Shown piece by piece: positions 10,636 to 21,878 of a stretch of DNA of 64,000 nucleotides. The DNA comes from Cannabis sativa. Lineage: Eukaryota > Streptophyta > Magnoliopsida > Rosales > Cannabaceae. The stretch is from assembly GCF_029168945.1 (NCBI RefSeq), contig NC_083602.1:75102600-75166599 (forward strand), given 5' to 3'. The notes beneath the pieces were generated by a model. It had not been told where the DNA came from. It made no database searches and saw only the letters and a list, made by a program, of their open reading frames with translations. Every line of letters starts with the position of its first letter. Positions within the stretch are counted from its first letter, which is position 1. Both the position numbers and the translations under genes were made by a program.

Positions 10636-13026
10636 TTAGTACATATCAATAAATCCTAAATTCTGACGGTGCTTTTCAAAGGCTGTCACGGCCAGGACTT
10701 TGGTAAATGGATCAGCTAGGTTGTCCTCTGTGTCAACTTTCTCAACTAGTACATCCCCTCTTGCCACGTATTCTCTGATAATGTGATACTTCCTTTCAAT
10801 GTGTTTGCTTCTCTTGTGGCTTCGAGGTTCTTTACTTTTTGCTATTGCTCCATTGTTATCACAAAGTAAGACCAGAGGCTTTTCCATTCCAGGAACAACA
10901 CCTATGATGGTGAAGAACTTTCTTATCCAGACAATTTCTTTATCAGCTTCGGCTGTCGCTATGTATTCAGCTTCCATAGTTGAGTCCGATATCGCGGTTT
11001 GTTTAGCACTTCTCCAAACCACTGCTCCACCCCCAAGAGTAAACACCATCCCAGATGTAGATTTCCTGTCTTCAAGACTTGCCTGGAAATCTGAATCAGT
11101 GTAGCCTATGGGATTTAAAGCACCACCCTTGTAGACTAACACAAGATTCCTTGTACTCTTTAAGTATTTCAGAATATACTTAACTGCATTCCAATGTTCT
11201 TGTCCTGGATTAGACTGATACCTGCTCAAGATTCCAACAGCATAACAGATGTCCGGTCTAGTGCATAACATTGCATACATTAGACTTCCAACTGCAAAGG
11301 CATAGGGAATTTTCACCATGTCCTCTATCTCTTGAGGATCAGTCGGAGACTGTTCCTTAGATAGACGAATACCATATCTAGAAGGCATGTTTGCCCCATT
11401 GGTGTTGTTCTTGGAGAATCTCTCTAAGACTTTGTCTATGTAGGTTGTTTTAGAGAGAGCAAGAGATCTGTTCTTCCGGTTTCTGATAATCTGAATACCA
11501 AGAACATAGGCTGCTTCACCCAAATCTTTCATATCGAATTGAGTGTTGAGCCATTCCTTGATGTGAGTCATTTTCTTGACATTGTTTCCAATAATAAAAA
11601 TGTCATCAACATAAAGGACCAAGAATACTACTATTTGGTCTTCCTTGAGTTGGTAAACACAAGGTTCATCTTCATTCTGAAGAAAGCCGTCGGTCTTGAT
11701 GATTTCATCAAACCTTTTGTTCCATGAGCGAGAAGCTTGCTTAAGTCCATAGATAGACCTATTTAATTTGCAAACTTTCTTTTCCTGCCCAGGAAGAACA
11801 TAACCTTCTGGTTGCTCCATATAGATGGTTTCTTCAAGTACCCCATTAAGGAAGGCAGTCTTGACATCCATTTGCCAGATTTCATAATCGAAAGCAGCAG
11901 CTATGGAGAGAAGAATTCGGATGGATTTGAGCATGGCAACAGGACTAAAAGTTTCCTCATAGTCCATGCCTTCTCTTTGGGTATGACCCTTGGCTACAAG
12001 TCTAGCTTTAAAAGTTTCGACTTCGCCTTCAGCTCCTCTTTTCTTCTTGTAAACCCACTTGCATCCTATCGGATGATAGTCGTCAGGTGCGTCTACATAT
12101 TCCCAGACTTTGTTCTTTTTCATGGAATCCATTTCTGAATCCATGCCGGCTGACCATCGTTTCCGTTGCGGACTAGCCATTGCCTGTTTATAGGTTAATG
12201 GATTGTCATCAACACCGTCACCTACGACCATATTGATTTCACCATCCAAGCCATAACGAGCAGGTTTTGTTGAAACCCTCCCACTACGACGAGGTACGGT
12301 TGTCTTCTGAACAGAAACTTTAGTAGTAGATTTCTCAGTTTGTTCAACTGAGGGAGTGGGATTGTCTTCTTCACGAGTGGAAGAGGACGGAACATTGGAA
12401 GGACTTAAATCTGAAAGCATTTCCTCCAACACTACTTTACTTTGTGATTTGAAATTCTTAATATAGTCATCTTCAAGGAAAGTGGCATTTGTAGAAACAA
12501 ACACTTTATCATCCTTGCGACTATAAAATAGTCCACCCCTAGTCTCTTTAGAATTACCGACAAACATGCAAACTTCAGTTCGTGACTCAAGTTTGCTGTC
12601 TTTCTTTCTTAAGACATGAGCAGGGCACAACCAGATTCTGTAATGGCGTAAACTAGGTGTACGACCATTCCAAAGTTCTAAAGGTGTCTTAGGCATTGAT
12701 TTAGATGGAACAACATTTAAAATGTCGGTTGCCATCTGAATTGCATATCCCCAGAAGGACGTAGGTAGAGTTGAAAAACTAAGCATAGACCTAACCATTT
12801 CCAAAAGTGTGCGATTCCGTCTTTCTGCAACTCCATTTTGTTGTGGAGTGCTAGGAGCGGTTAATTGGGATTCAATTCCAAGTTCAATTAAATGATCTTT
12901 GAACTGCATATCCATATATTCTCCACCCCTATCAGTTCGCAAGATCTTTAATAATTTACCTAATTGGTTTTGGGCCAAAGCATGAAATTCTTGAAACTTT
13001 GCAAAGGTTTTAGATTTCTTATGCAT
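10636..13026 (-). CDS. Copia element B: integrase (rest), reverse transcriptase, RNase H
   Basis: A 796-codon frame carrying the end of the integrase, the reverse transcriptase and RNase H of a Ty1/copia polyprotein. Integrase residues: Asp32 in RTDRGGEY and Glu68 in NGVAER, spaced as in D,D35E. Then come the integrase C-terminal region, an RT starting near KWVYKKK with QMDVKTAFLNG and the catalytic YVDD, and RNase H motifs TDSDF, MEAEY and LLCDNN. It ends FIDMY, a normal pol end. The frame is open upstream to an in-frame TGA at 13090-13092, so the listed first Met is only the first ATG after that stop. Apart from that stop the catalytic motifs look intact. One oddity is Leu in place of the usual Gly in IWGCP. 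Confidence 0.93.
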   Translation of the reverse strand: MHKKSKTFAKFQEFHALAQNQLGKLLKILRTDRGGEYMDMQFKDHLIELGIESQLTAPSTPQQNGVAERRNRTLLEMVRSMLSFSTLPTSFWGYAIQMATDILNVVPSKSMPKTPLELWNGRTPSLRHYRIWLCPAHVLRKKDSKLESRTEVCMFVGNSKETRGGLFYSRKDDKVFVSTNATFLEDDYIKNFKSQSKVVLEEMLSDLSPSNVPSSSTREEDNPTPSVEQTEKSTTKVSVQKTTVPRRSGRVSTKPARYGLDGEINMVVGDGVDDNPLTYKQAMASPQRKRWSAGMDSEMDSMKKNKVWEYVDAPDDYHPIGCKWVYKKKRGAEGEVETFKARLVAKGHTQREGMDYEETFSPVAMLKSIRILLSIAAAFDYEIWQMDVKTAFLNGVLEETIYMEQPEGYVLPGQEKKVCKLNRSIYGLKQASRSWNKRFDEIIKTDGFLQNEDEPCVYQLKEDQIVVFLVLYVDDIFIIGNNVKKMTHIKEWLNTQFDMKDLGEAAYVLGIQIIRNRKNRSLALSKTTYIDKVLERFSKNNTNGANMPSRYGIRLSKEQSPTDPQEIEDMVKIPYAFAVGSLMYAMLCTRPDICYAVGILSRYQSNPGQEHWNAVKYILKYLKSTRNLVLVYKGGALNPIGYTDSDFQASLEDRKSTSGMVFTLGGGAVVWRSAKQTAISDSTMEAEYIATAEADKEIVWIRKFFTIIGVVPGMEKPLVLLCDNNGAIAKSKEPRSHKRSKHIERKYHIIREYVARGDVLVEKVDTEDNLADPFTKVLAVTAFEKHRQNLGFIDMY

Positions 13027-13089
13027 AAGGTAAATATGTCCATATCTAGAGTAATCGTTAATGAAAGTGACGAAGTACTCATAACCACC

Positions 13090-13995
13090 TCAGGCTTTGA
13101 GATTCAAAGGTCCGCAGACATCGGAATGCACTAACCCTAGGGGTTGTTTGGCACGCTCTCCCTTTGCAGAGAAAGAACGTTTAGTCATTTTTCCTTCCAG
13201 GCAGGACTCGCATACTGGCAATTCACCTAAGACGACATTTTTCAATGGACTGTCTTTGGTTAGCCTATTGAGTCTATCAAATCCTATATGACCTAAACGT
13301 AAATGCCATAGATATGTTTCATTATCATCAACGATCTTTTGCTTTTTGTGGTTTCTAGGTTTAGCTACTTTAAAAAGTTCGTTATGTAGGGCAAATGGTG
13401 TTTCTGGTCTAAGAACATAAAGCCCCTGTTCCATGGATGCAACACAAATCTGAATGTCATTTCGAGAAATGGTAGAACCAGAATCCGAAAAATCTAATTT
13501 GTATTGTTGCAATTGTAAGCATGAAACAGAAACCAAGTTTCTACTGAAATTTGGAATGTATAAGACATTGTCTAATTCCAAAATTCTATTTTGAAACTTG
13601 AGTTTGGCTTTTCCTCTAACTCTAACCGAAACTATTTCGCCATTACCAACTTTAAGTTTCAACTCTCCGGATTTTAAATAATTCCAATTCTCAAGCAATT
13701 GCAATGAACAACTTACATGGTTTGTAGACCCAGAATCAAGAATCCAAATGGATTTATCATTCTCTAACACACATGATTCGAAGACTAAAGCATTACTGCT
13801 TATTCGTTTGTTAATTGTTGTTCTTGCTAGTTCATTTTGTTGTGAAGTATAACTTGAGGAAGTGGAATCACTTTCTCTTATCTTCTCAACTAAGCTTGAA
13901 ATAGTAGGATTTATGGAGTTATGAACTATTTGCTCTTCAGAGTGAACAATTCCCAGCTTACCTGCTTTCTGGAATTTAAAGTCCATCATGAGCAT
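13090..13995 (-). CDS. Copia element B: gag remnant, protease, start of integrase
   Basis: A 301-codon frame ending at a TGA (13090-13092) that interrupts the integrase; the next frame continues in phase. It holds a short C-terminal gag remnant (KFQKAGKLGIVHSEEQ), then the retropepsin active site DSG (residues 87-89), then the GAG-pre-integrase zinc region (WHLRLGH, CESCLEGK) and the first integrase Asp (HSD). There is no CCHC zinc knuckle between the gag remnant and the protease, whereas element C has one at this place. Most of gag is missing. The start codon is uncertain. Confidence 0.85.
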   Translation of the reverse strand: MLMMDFKFQKAGKLGIVHSEEQIVHNSINPTISSLVEKIRESDSTSSSYTSQQNELARTTINKRISSNALVFESCVLENDKSIWILDSGSTNHVSCSLQLLENWNYLKSGELKLKVGNGEIVSVRVRGKAKLKFQNRILELDNVLYIPNFSRNLVSVSCLQLQQYKLDFSDSGSTISRNDIQICVASMEQGLYVLRPETPFALHNELFKVAKPRNHKKQKIVDDNETYLWHLRLGHIGFDRLNRLTKDSPLKNVVLGELPVCESCLEGKMTKRSFSAKGERAKQPLGLVHSDVCGPLNLKA

Positions 13996-16900
13996 ATGTG
14001 AAGTATTACTCTGACAAGGAGTTTATAACTTCAAGTTCAATTGCTAAGATAAATTAGGAGTGGAATGAGAAGGGGATTATAGACACTACAACACATCAAT
14101 AAAACAAAAGTAAGGTTTTGGTTCAAAATTCATACACAAGTTCAGAAAATAACAAGTAATGACATATGTTATAGAAATACTAAATCTAACATAGTTTATT
14201 TTCCAAGGTTTCCAACATAATGAAATACAGTGTCCCGGTAGGCGAGAGTTAAAGATAACATTAGTTGAATAGAGTTGTCAGCTCATCTAAAATTAAACAT
14301 TTTAGCAACCTTTTATTCCATCAAAATGAGAATCTAACGTTGTCCCGGTAGGCGAGAGTCAAGGTTATTCTCATTTTATGAGCTTCCACCATTGTTTCAT
14401 GTTTTATGAGTTTATCTCTAAGTAGTCACCGTAGGGGAGAGTCTAAATAGAGACGAAAACTCACAAAACACTTATCAAATGAAATCTTACGGTGTTAAAA
14501 GTGTTCAACGAATAACCATCCATAGGGGGACGAAGTCTAGCGTCTCGAGGTTATATTGAAAAAGTTTAACTATTGTAAGACCAACAATGGAGATCGAATA
14601 TCTTTTGATTAAAAGCTCATTATTTTAAAAAATATATATATGTATTTTGTATAATCATAATATTCGATATTATAATAATGAAAAATTACAAATTAAAGTT
14701 GGTTTAAATAAAAAATCAACTTTAATTAATTTTCAATTATTATTTAATTTGAAAAATAAATTCAAATAAATATCGAACAAGTTCCATAATATAATAATGA
14801 AAAATTACAAATTAAAGTTGGTTTAAATAAAAAATCAACTTTAATTAAATTTCAATTATTATTTAAATTCGAAAGATAAATTCGAATTGAAAATGGAACA
14901 AGTTCCATAATATAATAATGAAAAATTACAAATTAAAATTAATTTAAATAAAAAATCAACTTTAATTAAATTTCAATTATTATTAAATTCGAAAAAAAAA
15001 ATTCGAATTGAAAATGTAACAAATTTGAAAATATCTTGTTTAAGTTGTTTTAGAAGAATCTAAAAAAAATCAACTTAAATATCTTTCAAAACAAATTTAA
15101 TTAAATTAAAATTAAGTTGTAACCACTTAATTTGAAGATATTCCATTTTAAGTTAATATTCGAAAAGATATTAACCTAAAAAATATCTAAAATATTCCAT
15201 TTTAAGTTAATATTCGAAAAGATATTAACTTAAAAAATATCTAAAGAATCTTAATAACCAATGCCTAAAATTCCTCAACTTAATTTTGAAATTTTAAATC
15301 CAAAAGATATTCAGATTTAAGTTGGTTAATTGTAAATAACTAAATATCAACTTAAATAGGAATATTTAATGAAAAAATTAAATTAAGCTTCAGAAAGAAT
15401 CTAGATGGTTATAATTCTATATTTAATTAAATACAAGAAAATACATATAGGTTAGCTTAGAATATAAAATTCTTTAAACTATGATTTTCTAAAATAATTT
15501 CAAAATAAATGAAATTAATTGTGTTGTTAATCAATTTTAATTAGGTTAAACTAGTGTAATTAACCTAGTACAGTCATTCAAATCAGGCAAATGGGCCTTC
15601 ACAATTGGGGTTGTTCGTGTGAGGGGGTGCTGGGTTCAGTATGTCGTACACACTTCTGTGGCTCCCAACTCTCACACAAGGCCCAAAAGAGAGGAATTTA
15701 ACCTTAATAAGAACAACTGTTATTAATTGAATAGGCCCAAAAACTAAATGGGCCTAAATAAATTCTATCAAGAACTATCATAATTTATTTTAGCAACAAC
15801 AACCTATATGCATCTATAATAAAATTAAACACATGGGCTCACACAGGCACACTTTGGATGGGTCCTATCATGTTGCTTGGTCATACACAGATGAAAGAAG
15901 TTTGTAAATATACCTGTTACAAATTATTATCTTGACCAAGGGAGCCATCAGATCATTAGATCTGGCAAAAAGTAACCATGGCTATTTGCAATCAAGTAAT
16001 AATAGGTTTTGAAAACTTACACACAAGCTAAAACACATACTCCTGCAACAAGGTTAGTTGGATAGTTGGATGTAGGATTTATTTAATTTTAAATTAAATA
16101 ATTAATTTCGAAAATAATTAATTAAATAAATAAAAAAAATTTCAAAAATATAAAAAAATTTGAAAAATAAAAAATTTCGAAATTTAATTAAATGTTTAAA
16201 TTTAAAATTAAACCTACAATTTTGAAAAATTAGGTTTCAACCAACCTAAATATCATTTCAAAAAATTTGCTAACTACTTTTAAAATTTAAATGTTATTTT
16301 ATAAATAAAAATTAAATAAAAAATTAGAAAAGATAAATGAAAATTTTTTCCAAATTTTAAATGTAATTTAAATAAATAAAATAACAAAATTTAAAAAAAT
16401 TAGCAAAATATCTTATATCATTTAAAAAATTACATGATTATAGTTATCTTATTTTAAATTTAAATCAGGTCAAATTATTAAAAAAAAAATTAATTTAAAA
16501 TACTTTAAATCTGACCTTAAATTTAAAAATAAGATAAGATATAATCAAATTTTAAAATAAGATAGATACTAACTATTTTCAAATTTAAATTAAACTAATA
16601 TCTTGAATTAAATTTAAAAAATATTAAATTAATTCAAAATGATAATTAGAATTGAATTAGAAATAGTAATAGTATAAATACAGAACTACACAAAAAATCG
16701 GAAGTTAATTCCATGAAAAAGCATGAAAAATTGAAGAAAAACGAAAAAATTGTGAGCTGTACGGATAGTTTTCGCGATCGCAGGAAAATTTCAACACAGC
16801 TCCGTTTTTTTCGAATCTTCAAAAAATCATAACTAATTCAAATTAAATTGAAATTGAGTTCTGTAAAAAAGTAACTTGCTTAATTTTTTCCATAATATCC

Positions 16901-17054
16901 AATAAAAATAGTTCCAAAAATAGATATTCAATTATTTTTAACAAAAATTCACAAACACCAGTCAATCATCAAATAACACTCAATACAACATGATACCATC
17001 CAAAAACAAACAAACAATCGTTTTAAAGTCCAAATTTCTGGCAAGTAAATCAAT
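13996..17054 (-). other. Non-coding leader of copia element B
   Basis: About 3 kb of AT-rich sequence between the primer binding site and the gag/pol remnant, with no long ORF. It shares four landmarks with the leaders of C and D: the 92-nt inverted-repeat module (15593-15684), two copies of a motif with the core CCCG(G/TT)TAGGCGAGAGT (14232-14249 and 14342-14359), a TTGTAG on the sense strand just before the coding part (complement of 14086-14091), and sequence next to the primer binding site. Long AT-rich near-repeats occur at about 14690-15010. Its conserved layout suggests an RNA role such as splicing or packaging; that is inference. Confidence 0.7.
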
Positions 17055-17057
17055 TAC

Positions 17058-17073
17058 CATAGCTCTGAGGCCA
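17058..17073 (-). other. Primer binding site of copia element B
   Basis: The minus strand reads TGGCCTCAGAGCTATGG two bases after the 5' LTR. It resembles the initiator tRNA-Met site of plant copia elements (TGGTATCAGAGC), with differences at positions 4-5 and one (T for C) further in. Confidence 0.65.
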
Positions 17074-17075
17074 GT

Positions 17076-18963
17076 TGTTGGAAATTATTTTACCAGGATC
17101 TTAGATCTACTCACAAGTATGTTTATTAACATTCTAAATAAGAACTTTCTAAAACGATAAATTAAACACATATAAAGTTAAGAAACCTTACATTGGGTGC
17201 AGCAGAATTAAATGACTCCTTCCGTTCAGATCTCTAACCCTTGTATCCTTTCTGTAGCAGAGTATTATCAAGATCTGAACCTGGATCTCTTTCTCTGAAT
17301 CCTTGATGCTTAATCTCCTTTGCTGATGATCTTTCTTCACGATCTTCCTCACTATGATTGAGGTATTGCTTGCTATGTGTGGGCACTACTCTAATCACTA
17401 GGGTAAGTTCGAAATATGAAGGAAGAAGAGAGAGAGAGAGTGGCGGCTAAGGAAGAGAGAGGAGGCTCAGGTTTTTCTGATTCAGAAAGTGTAATTTTCC
17501 TGAAGCCTTCACTATCTATTTATAGCATTCCACTAGGGTTAGGTTTGAATTATTTGGCATTAAAATAATGAAAATATCAGCTTAAAAAGCCTACAAAGGT
17601 GGCCGGCCATGGCTTAGTAGATTGGGCCTTGCTTTTTGCAATTTTGCAATTTTAACACTTTTGTATTTGATTTTCTCAAAAATGTCAATTTCCTAATTCA
17701 ACCATTTAAATGCCAATTCTAACTATTTAATAACTATAAATAATTATTAAATAATATTGTCATTTATCATATTTATTAATTGAACCATACAAAGTATCAT
17801 AATTAACAAATATGCCCCTATTAACTCTTTCTTTACAATTTCGCCCTTACTTAGTGAAAATTTCACAAATAGACATAGTCTAATTTGTGAATTATAATTA
17901 ATTAATCAAAACCAATTACATGAGTCTTACAAACAATATTTTCTCAACTAGTGCGGGGACCATGGGTCTATATAACCGAGCTTCCAATAAGTAGATCAAG
18001 AATTTAGCACTAAAATTCACTAACTTATTAATTCTTCGTTGAATCCACACATAGAACTTAGAATTTCACTCTGAGTATATAGAATGCTCTATATGTTCCA
18101 CCATATAGACACATCATTAGTTATCCATTGTTATAATCCTAATTTGATCAATGATCCTCTATATGAATGATCTACACTGTAAAGGGATTAGATTACCGTA
18201 ACACCCTACTATGTATTTTATCCTTAAAACACTTGACCCCGTATAAATGATATTTCAGCTTATGTGAAATGAGATCTCCACCATTTATTTTTGTTTGGTC
18301 AAGCTCGAAGGAGATCATCCTTTGCTTACTATTCGCCAGATAGAAGCTATAGATTCCATGTTTATGCTAGCGCTCCCACTCAATTGCACTACCGTGTTCC
18401 CAAAATGTACGTATCACCCTGACCTAAAAGTAGGCTTAACTAACAAATCAAAGAACACGGATAGCCTCTTCAGATTGAGCCTAATCATAACAGGATTAAG
18501 ATCATTTGATCTAGGATCAACTTGGAGATATTGACTTGAATAAATTCTACGGTAAGTTTAATTAAATCTAAGTCAAAGTTCAATATCGGTCCCTTCCGAT
18601 GTATACTCCATGCATCCAACCTGAGCTTTACTTTAACCAATGTTCTGGAAAGAACATAGTATTTCTCCAAATACAAGTAAACTCTTGTTGGAGATTATCA
18701 TATCAGTAAAACCCTGTGTCTGATAAATCTGGGAAACTTTATTCACATAGTCATGTTTACTTTCCAATGTGATGACAGCACAATAAACATGATCAAGTAT
18801 GTGAAAAGGGTTTAAGATGAATTTATAAATCAAATAGACAAGCAATTGATAAAGTGAACCAAAACATACACAAATGAATAAAAAATACTTCTGTTTCTTT
18901 ATTGATGTTGAATAAAATAGATTACATTCAAATGGAGTTTTATTTAGGGCATAAAACCTAACA
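17076..18963 (-). repeat. 5' LTR of copia element B
   Basis: The 1888-bp LTR from TGTTGG to CTAACA, preceded on the plus strand by the primer binding site complement. It pairs with 8724-10606. The sense-strand TATA-like box is the complement of CTATTTATAG near 17515. Confidence 0.92.
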
Positions 18964-19809
18964 TGTTCATCTACAAAAGACAACACACGAGATGAGTGTT
19001 TGGTTAGGATATCGAACAATAAACAGGAAAATATGCCGCCTAGGAGTACTCAACAGATTAAAAGAATGAAAGTGTTCAAAAATAAGTCAATACCCAGAAG
19101 TTTGAAGTTTTTGGGTTTAGGGCCAAGTTTCACGAAGCTTTGAATAAGCAAGGTGAAAGGCAGACAATGTGTGATAAAAGGCTAAATGTCATCAATCACG
19201 AAGCTTCACAGATCATTACAAAGAAAATCGCAAAGTTTTAAACCTAGATTTTCTACTTATCCTCTACAACAAAGTCAAGAACGCATGTATGGAACCCAGA
19301 AATTAAGCATGCAAAATAAAAGAGGAAAGAATTGAAAACTTGCTCGCTGTTTGACGTCTGAGTTTGGTCCAAACGAAGTTGCTCGGATACTTTGGGTGGA
19401 AATCTCACGACAGACTTAAAGCAAAAACTTCCTTTTTTGCTCTGAGCCTTCTAAATAGAGAAGTTGGTAAAAGTGAATTTGTGAAGGATGTGCAACCATA
19501 TTTATAAACAGAAAAATGAAAAAGGGTAATCATTTCAAATTCCTTAGACGCCTCGGTTCCCCCCAAAAGCAAATATCGGGAACCAAATATAATCAAGTGT
19601 AACCGTCAAAACGTTGTGAGAGAAAACTGGATTTTGAAGCATTAATTGCGTCAGAGCATTAATTAGCCAAAAACTGAAGAGACACCTGGTCAGCCTCACA
19701 TCGAATCATGAACAGACGCGCCTGACACGTGTCACCCATCCAAACGCAAAGACAGCTCGGATGAAGTCTACACGCAACTTTGAAAGTCTCGTGTAGACTT
19801 GGGGGAAAA
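18964..19809. other. Gypsy element 1: region between antisense gene and 3' LTR
   Basis: This should be the continuation of gypsy element 1 to the right of copia B, lying between the 5' end of the antisense gene and the 3' LTR. It contains ACACGTGTCA near 19725, and comparable CACGTG-type sequences occur in the same place in elements 2 (near 45970) and 3 (near 48690). It ends in a purine-rich GGGGGAAAA just before the LTR, which fits a plus-strand polypurine tract. The short ORFs here show no recognisable domain. Confidence 0.5.
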
Positions 19810-20438
19810 TGTTATCCCAATTTTTGCACTCTGATGTGGCATCACACGATGGTGACACGTGGAATCAACTCTATGTACCTGCTCGCAAGAAATATGCCAA
19901 ACAGGACACCACATACATTCGTTTGAACGAAGTCCTCTTAGTCGGGCAGTGAGCAATCCACGCAGCAGGCCAACAATTAGCAAATTCAACTTTCGCATCG
20001 TGAGTCACTGAAGAAATCCCTATAACTTTGGGATTAGATCACAACGATATGGCAAGCTTTCCGAATCCCACGATTAGTGTATTCTGTATTTACTATGCAA
20101 TCTTTCCACTTATATCAATTGTAACCAGAAGGGAAATACTTCCCTCCCAAGCTTAAAGCCCTATAAATAGTGATTCATACTCACTGGGCAAAAGGTCGAA
20201 AAACTTGTCTAAGAATTTATATTCAGAGATATTATTGTAAGAGATCTAAGAAAAGGAACCATTTTCCTTGTTCTTAAGTCAATACAAACTACGAGGATTA
20301 GGCAATTACCGAATTGCTCGGGGCTGAACCTCTATAAAATTCTTGTGTCTTTATTTGCTTTATTATATCATACTCGTATTATACTACTTTTTGCTTACAA
20401 ATTTGACTCATTGTCGTTGGCTAAAAGCGAGGTCAACA
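19810..20438 (+). repeat. 3' LTR of Tat gypsy element 1
   Basis: The 629-bp segment starts TGTTATCCC directly after a purine tract and ends AGGTCAACA. A promoter-like CCTATAAATAGT lies near 20160, followed by the TTGTAAGAGATC type of sequence common near LTR ends. The LTRs at 46225 and 48771 have a comparable layout (TGTTAT or TGTTGCCCC start; end near TCGA(C/T)CA). The 5' partner is not in the window, so the boundaries rest on the termini and the purine tract alone. Confidence 0.6.
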
Positions 20439-20660
20439 ATCTTAATGAACACAAATAAGAGTTCATGTATACATAGAATTAAAACTAATCTACTAATGAT
20501 CATTATTGCGATATGAATAATTATTTCATGGTAAACAACACGTTCATGAAAGATGTTATTACATATCGGCCCAGTCATGTATAATTAAATTATACACAAC
20601 ACATTTACTACATGTATATCCACATATGTGATCCAAATCAAAATCACACACTAGAGTATA
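20439..20660. other. Unassigned AT-rich sequence
   Basis: This 220-bp stretch lies between the end of gypsy LTR 1 and the abrupt start of a gypsy reverse transcriptase fragment. I see no coding signal and no similarity to the other repeats here. It may be an unrelated fragment that truncates the polymerase gene. Confidence 0.3.
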
Positions 20661-21878
20661 GTGTATAGTAAACCGCACTTGGTTGATGCCACTGCAGGTC
20701 ATGAACTTCTGAGCTTTATGGACGCATACTCGGGATATAATCAAATCCCGATGTACGAGCCCGACCAGGAACACACCTCGTTCATTACTGATCGAGGGCT
20801 AAACTGTTACAAAGTAATGCCTTTTGGTTTGATAAACGCAGGTGCGACTTATCAGAGGCTGGTAAACATGATGTTCGCAGATCTCATTGGAAACACCATG
20901 GAGGTATATGTTGACGATATGCTCGTAAAATCTCAACATGCGAAGGACCATATTGCCCATTTACAAGCCATGTTCGATATATTGCGTCGATATAAGATGC
21001 GGCTAAATCCTCTGAAATGCGTCTTTGGAGTTGGCTCTGGAAAATTCCTTGGGCTCATGGTTAACCAGCGAGGAATAGAGGCCAATCCCGCGAAGATCAG
21101 GGCATTGGTGGAAATGCCATCACCAACCAAGCCAAAAGAAGTCCAAAGCCTCACAGGTAAAGTCGCTGCCTTAAATCGCTTTATATCATGATCTTCTGAT
21201 AAGTGCAAGGAGTTTTTTTAGATTCTAAAAGGCAATAAAAAATTCCACTAGACCGAAAAATGCGAGGAGGCTTTTCAAGCCTTAAAAACGCATTTGGGGC
21301 AACCTCCGATCTTATCAAAGCCCATGACCGGCGAAGTCCTGTCCATCTACTTAGCAGTGTTAGAATATGCGATTAGTTCAGTACTAATACGCGAAGATCA
21401 AGGGCGACAATACCCGGTGTATTATGTCAGTAAGCGATTACTGGATGCCGAGACACGCTATCCCCAAATGGAAAAGTTGGCGTTTGCCTTGGTAACATTG
21501 TCGAGAAAATTGCGACCTTATTTCCAGGCTCACAGTATCGAGGTCTTGACAAACTACCCCTTGAGGCAAGTTTTAGCAAAACCAGAGACATCAGGGAGAC
21601 TGTTGAAATGGGCGATGGAATTAAGCCAATTCGACATCAAGTATAAACCAAGAACTGCGATCAAGGGGCAAGCCTTGGCGGATTTTATCCTTGAATTCCC
21701 CAGCACCGAGGTAGCACTCATAGAAGACAAAATCGACATTTCTATAATGAATAGAGAGATGTGGACATTGTACGTCGACGGAGCCTCAAATAACGAAGGC
21801 TCTGGTAGCGCGATCTTATTAATCAGTCCCAGCAATTTTAAGGTACATGCTGCTTTACGTTTTGAATTTTCTCCAACA
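20661..21878 (+). pseudogene. Gypsy (Tat-like) reverse transcriptase-RNase H remnant
   Basis: A plus-strand Ty3/gypsy polymerase fragment. It begins abruptly inside the RT domain at HLVDATAGHE and contains the motif-A region FMDAYSGYNQI and the catalytic YVDD (VYVDDMLVKS). The connection region follows, with in-frame TGA (21189-21191), TAG (21219-21221) and TAG (21249-21251). RNase H then follows (YPVYYVSKRLL, EKLAFALV), with the tail LADFILEF and the start of a second RNase H-like domain (WTLYVDGASNNEGSG), as in Tat-lineage elements. It stops at about 21878, where the primer binding site of copia element D takes over without a 5' LTR. Integrase is missing. It may be the polymerase of gypsy element 2, whose other parts lie beyond 42603. 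Confidence 0.85.

Larger units (their letters stand above)
8724..18963 (-). mobile_element. Copia element B, two LTRs, pol with one stop
   Basis: A 10.24-kb minus-strand Ty1/copia element. Order on the minus strand: 5' LTR (17076-18963), primer binding site (about 17058-17073), long non-coding leader (to about 13996), protease-integrase-reverse transcriptase-RNase H frame (13995-10636), polypurine tract (about 10607-10621), 3' LTR (8724-10606). Both LTRs end in CTAACA instead of CCAACA, a shared change that fits their origin from one template. The flanks GGTTC and TGTTC look like a target-site duplication with one mismatch. Most of gag is absent, so the element would depend on gag from elsewhere. 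It lies inside gypsy element 1. Confidence 0.92.

Noticed and set aside
19405..19998. Short minus-strand ORFs (63 and 76 codons) as host genes
   Set aside because: They have no domain, no supporting splice structure and lie inside gypsy element 1 between its antisense gene and its LTR.
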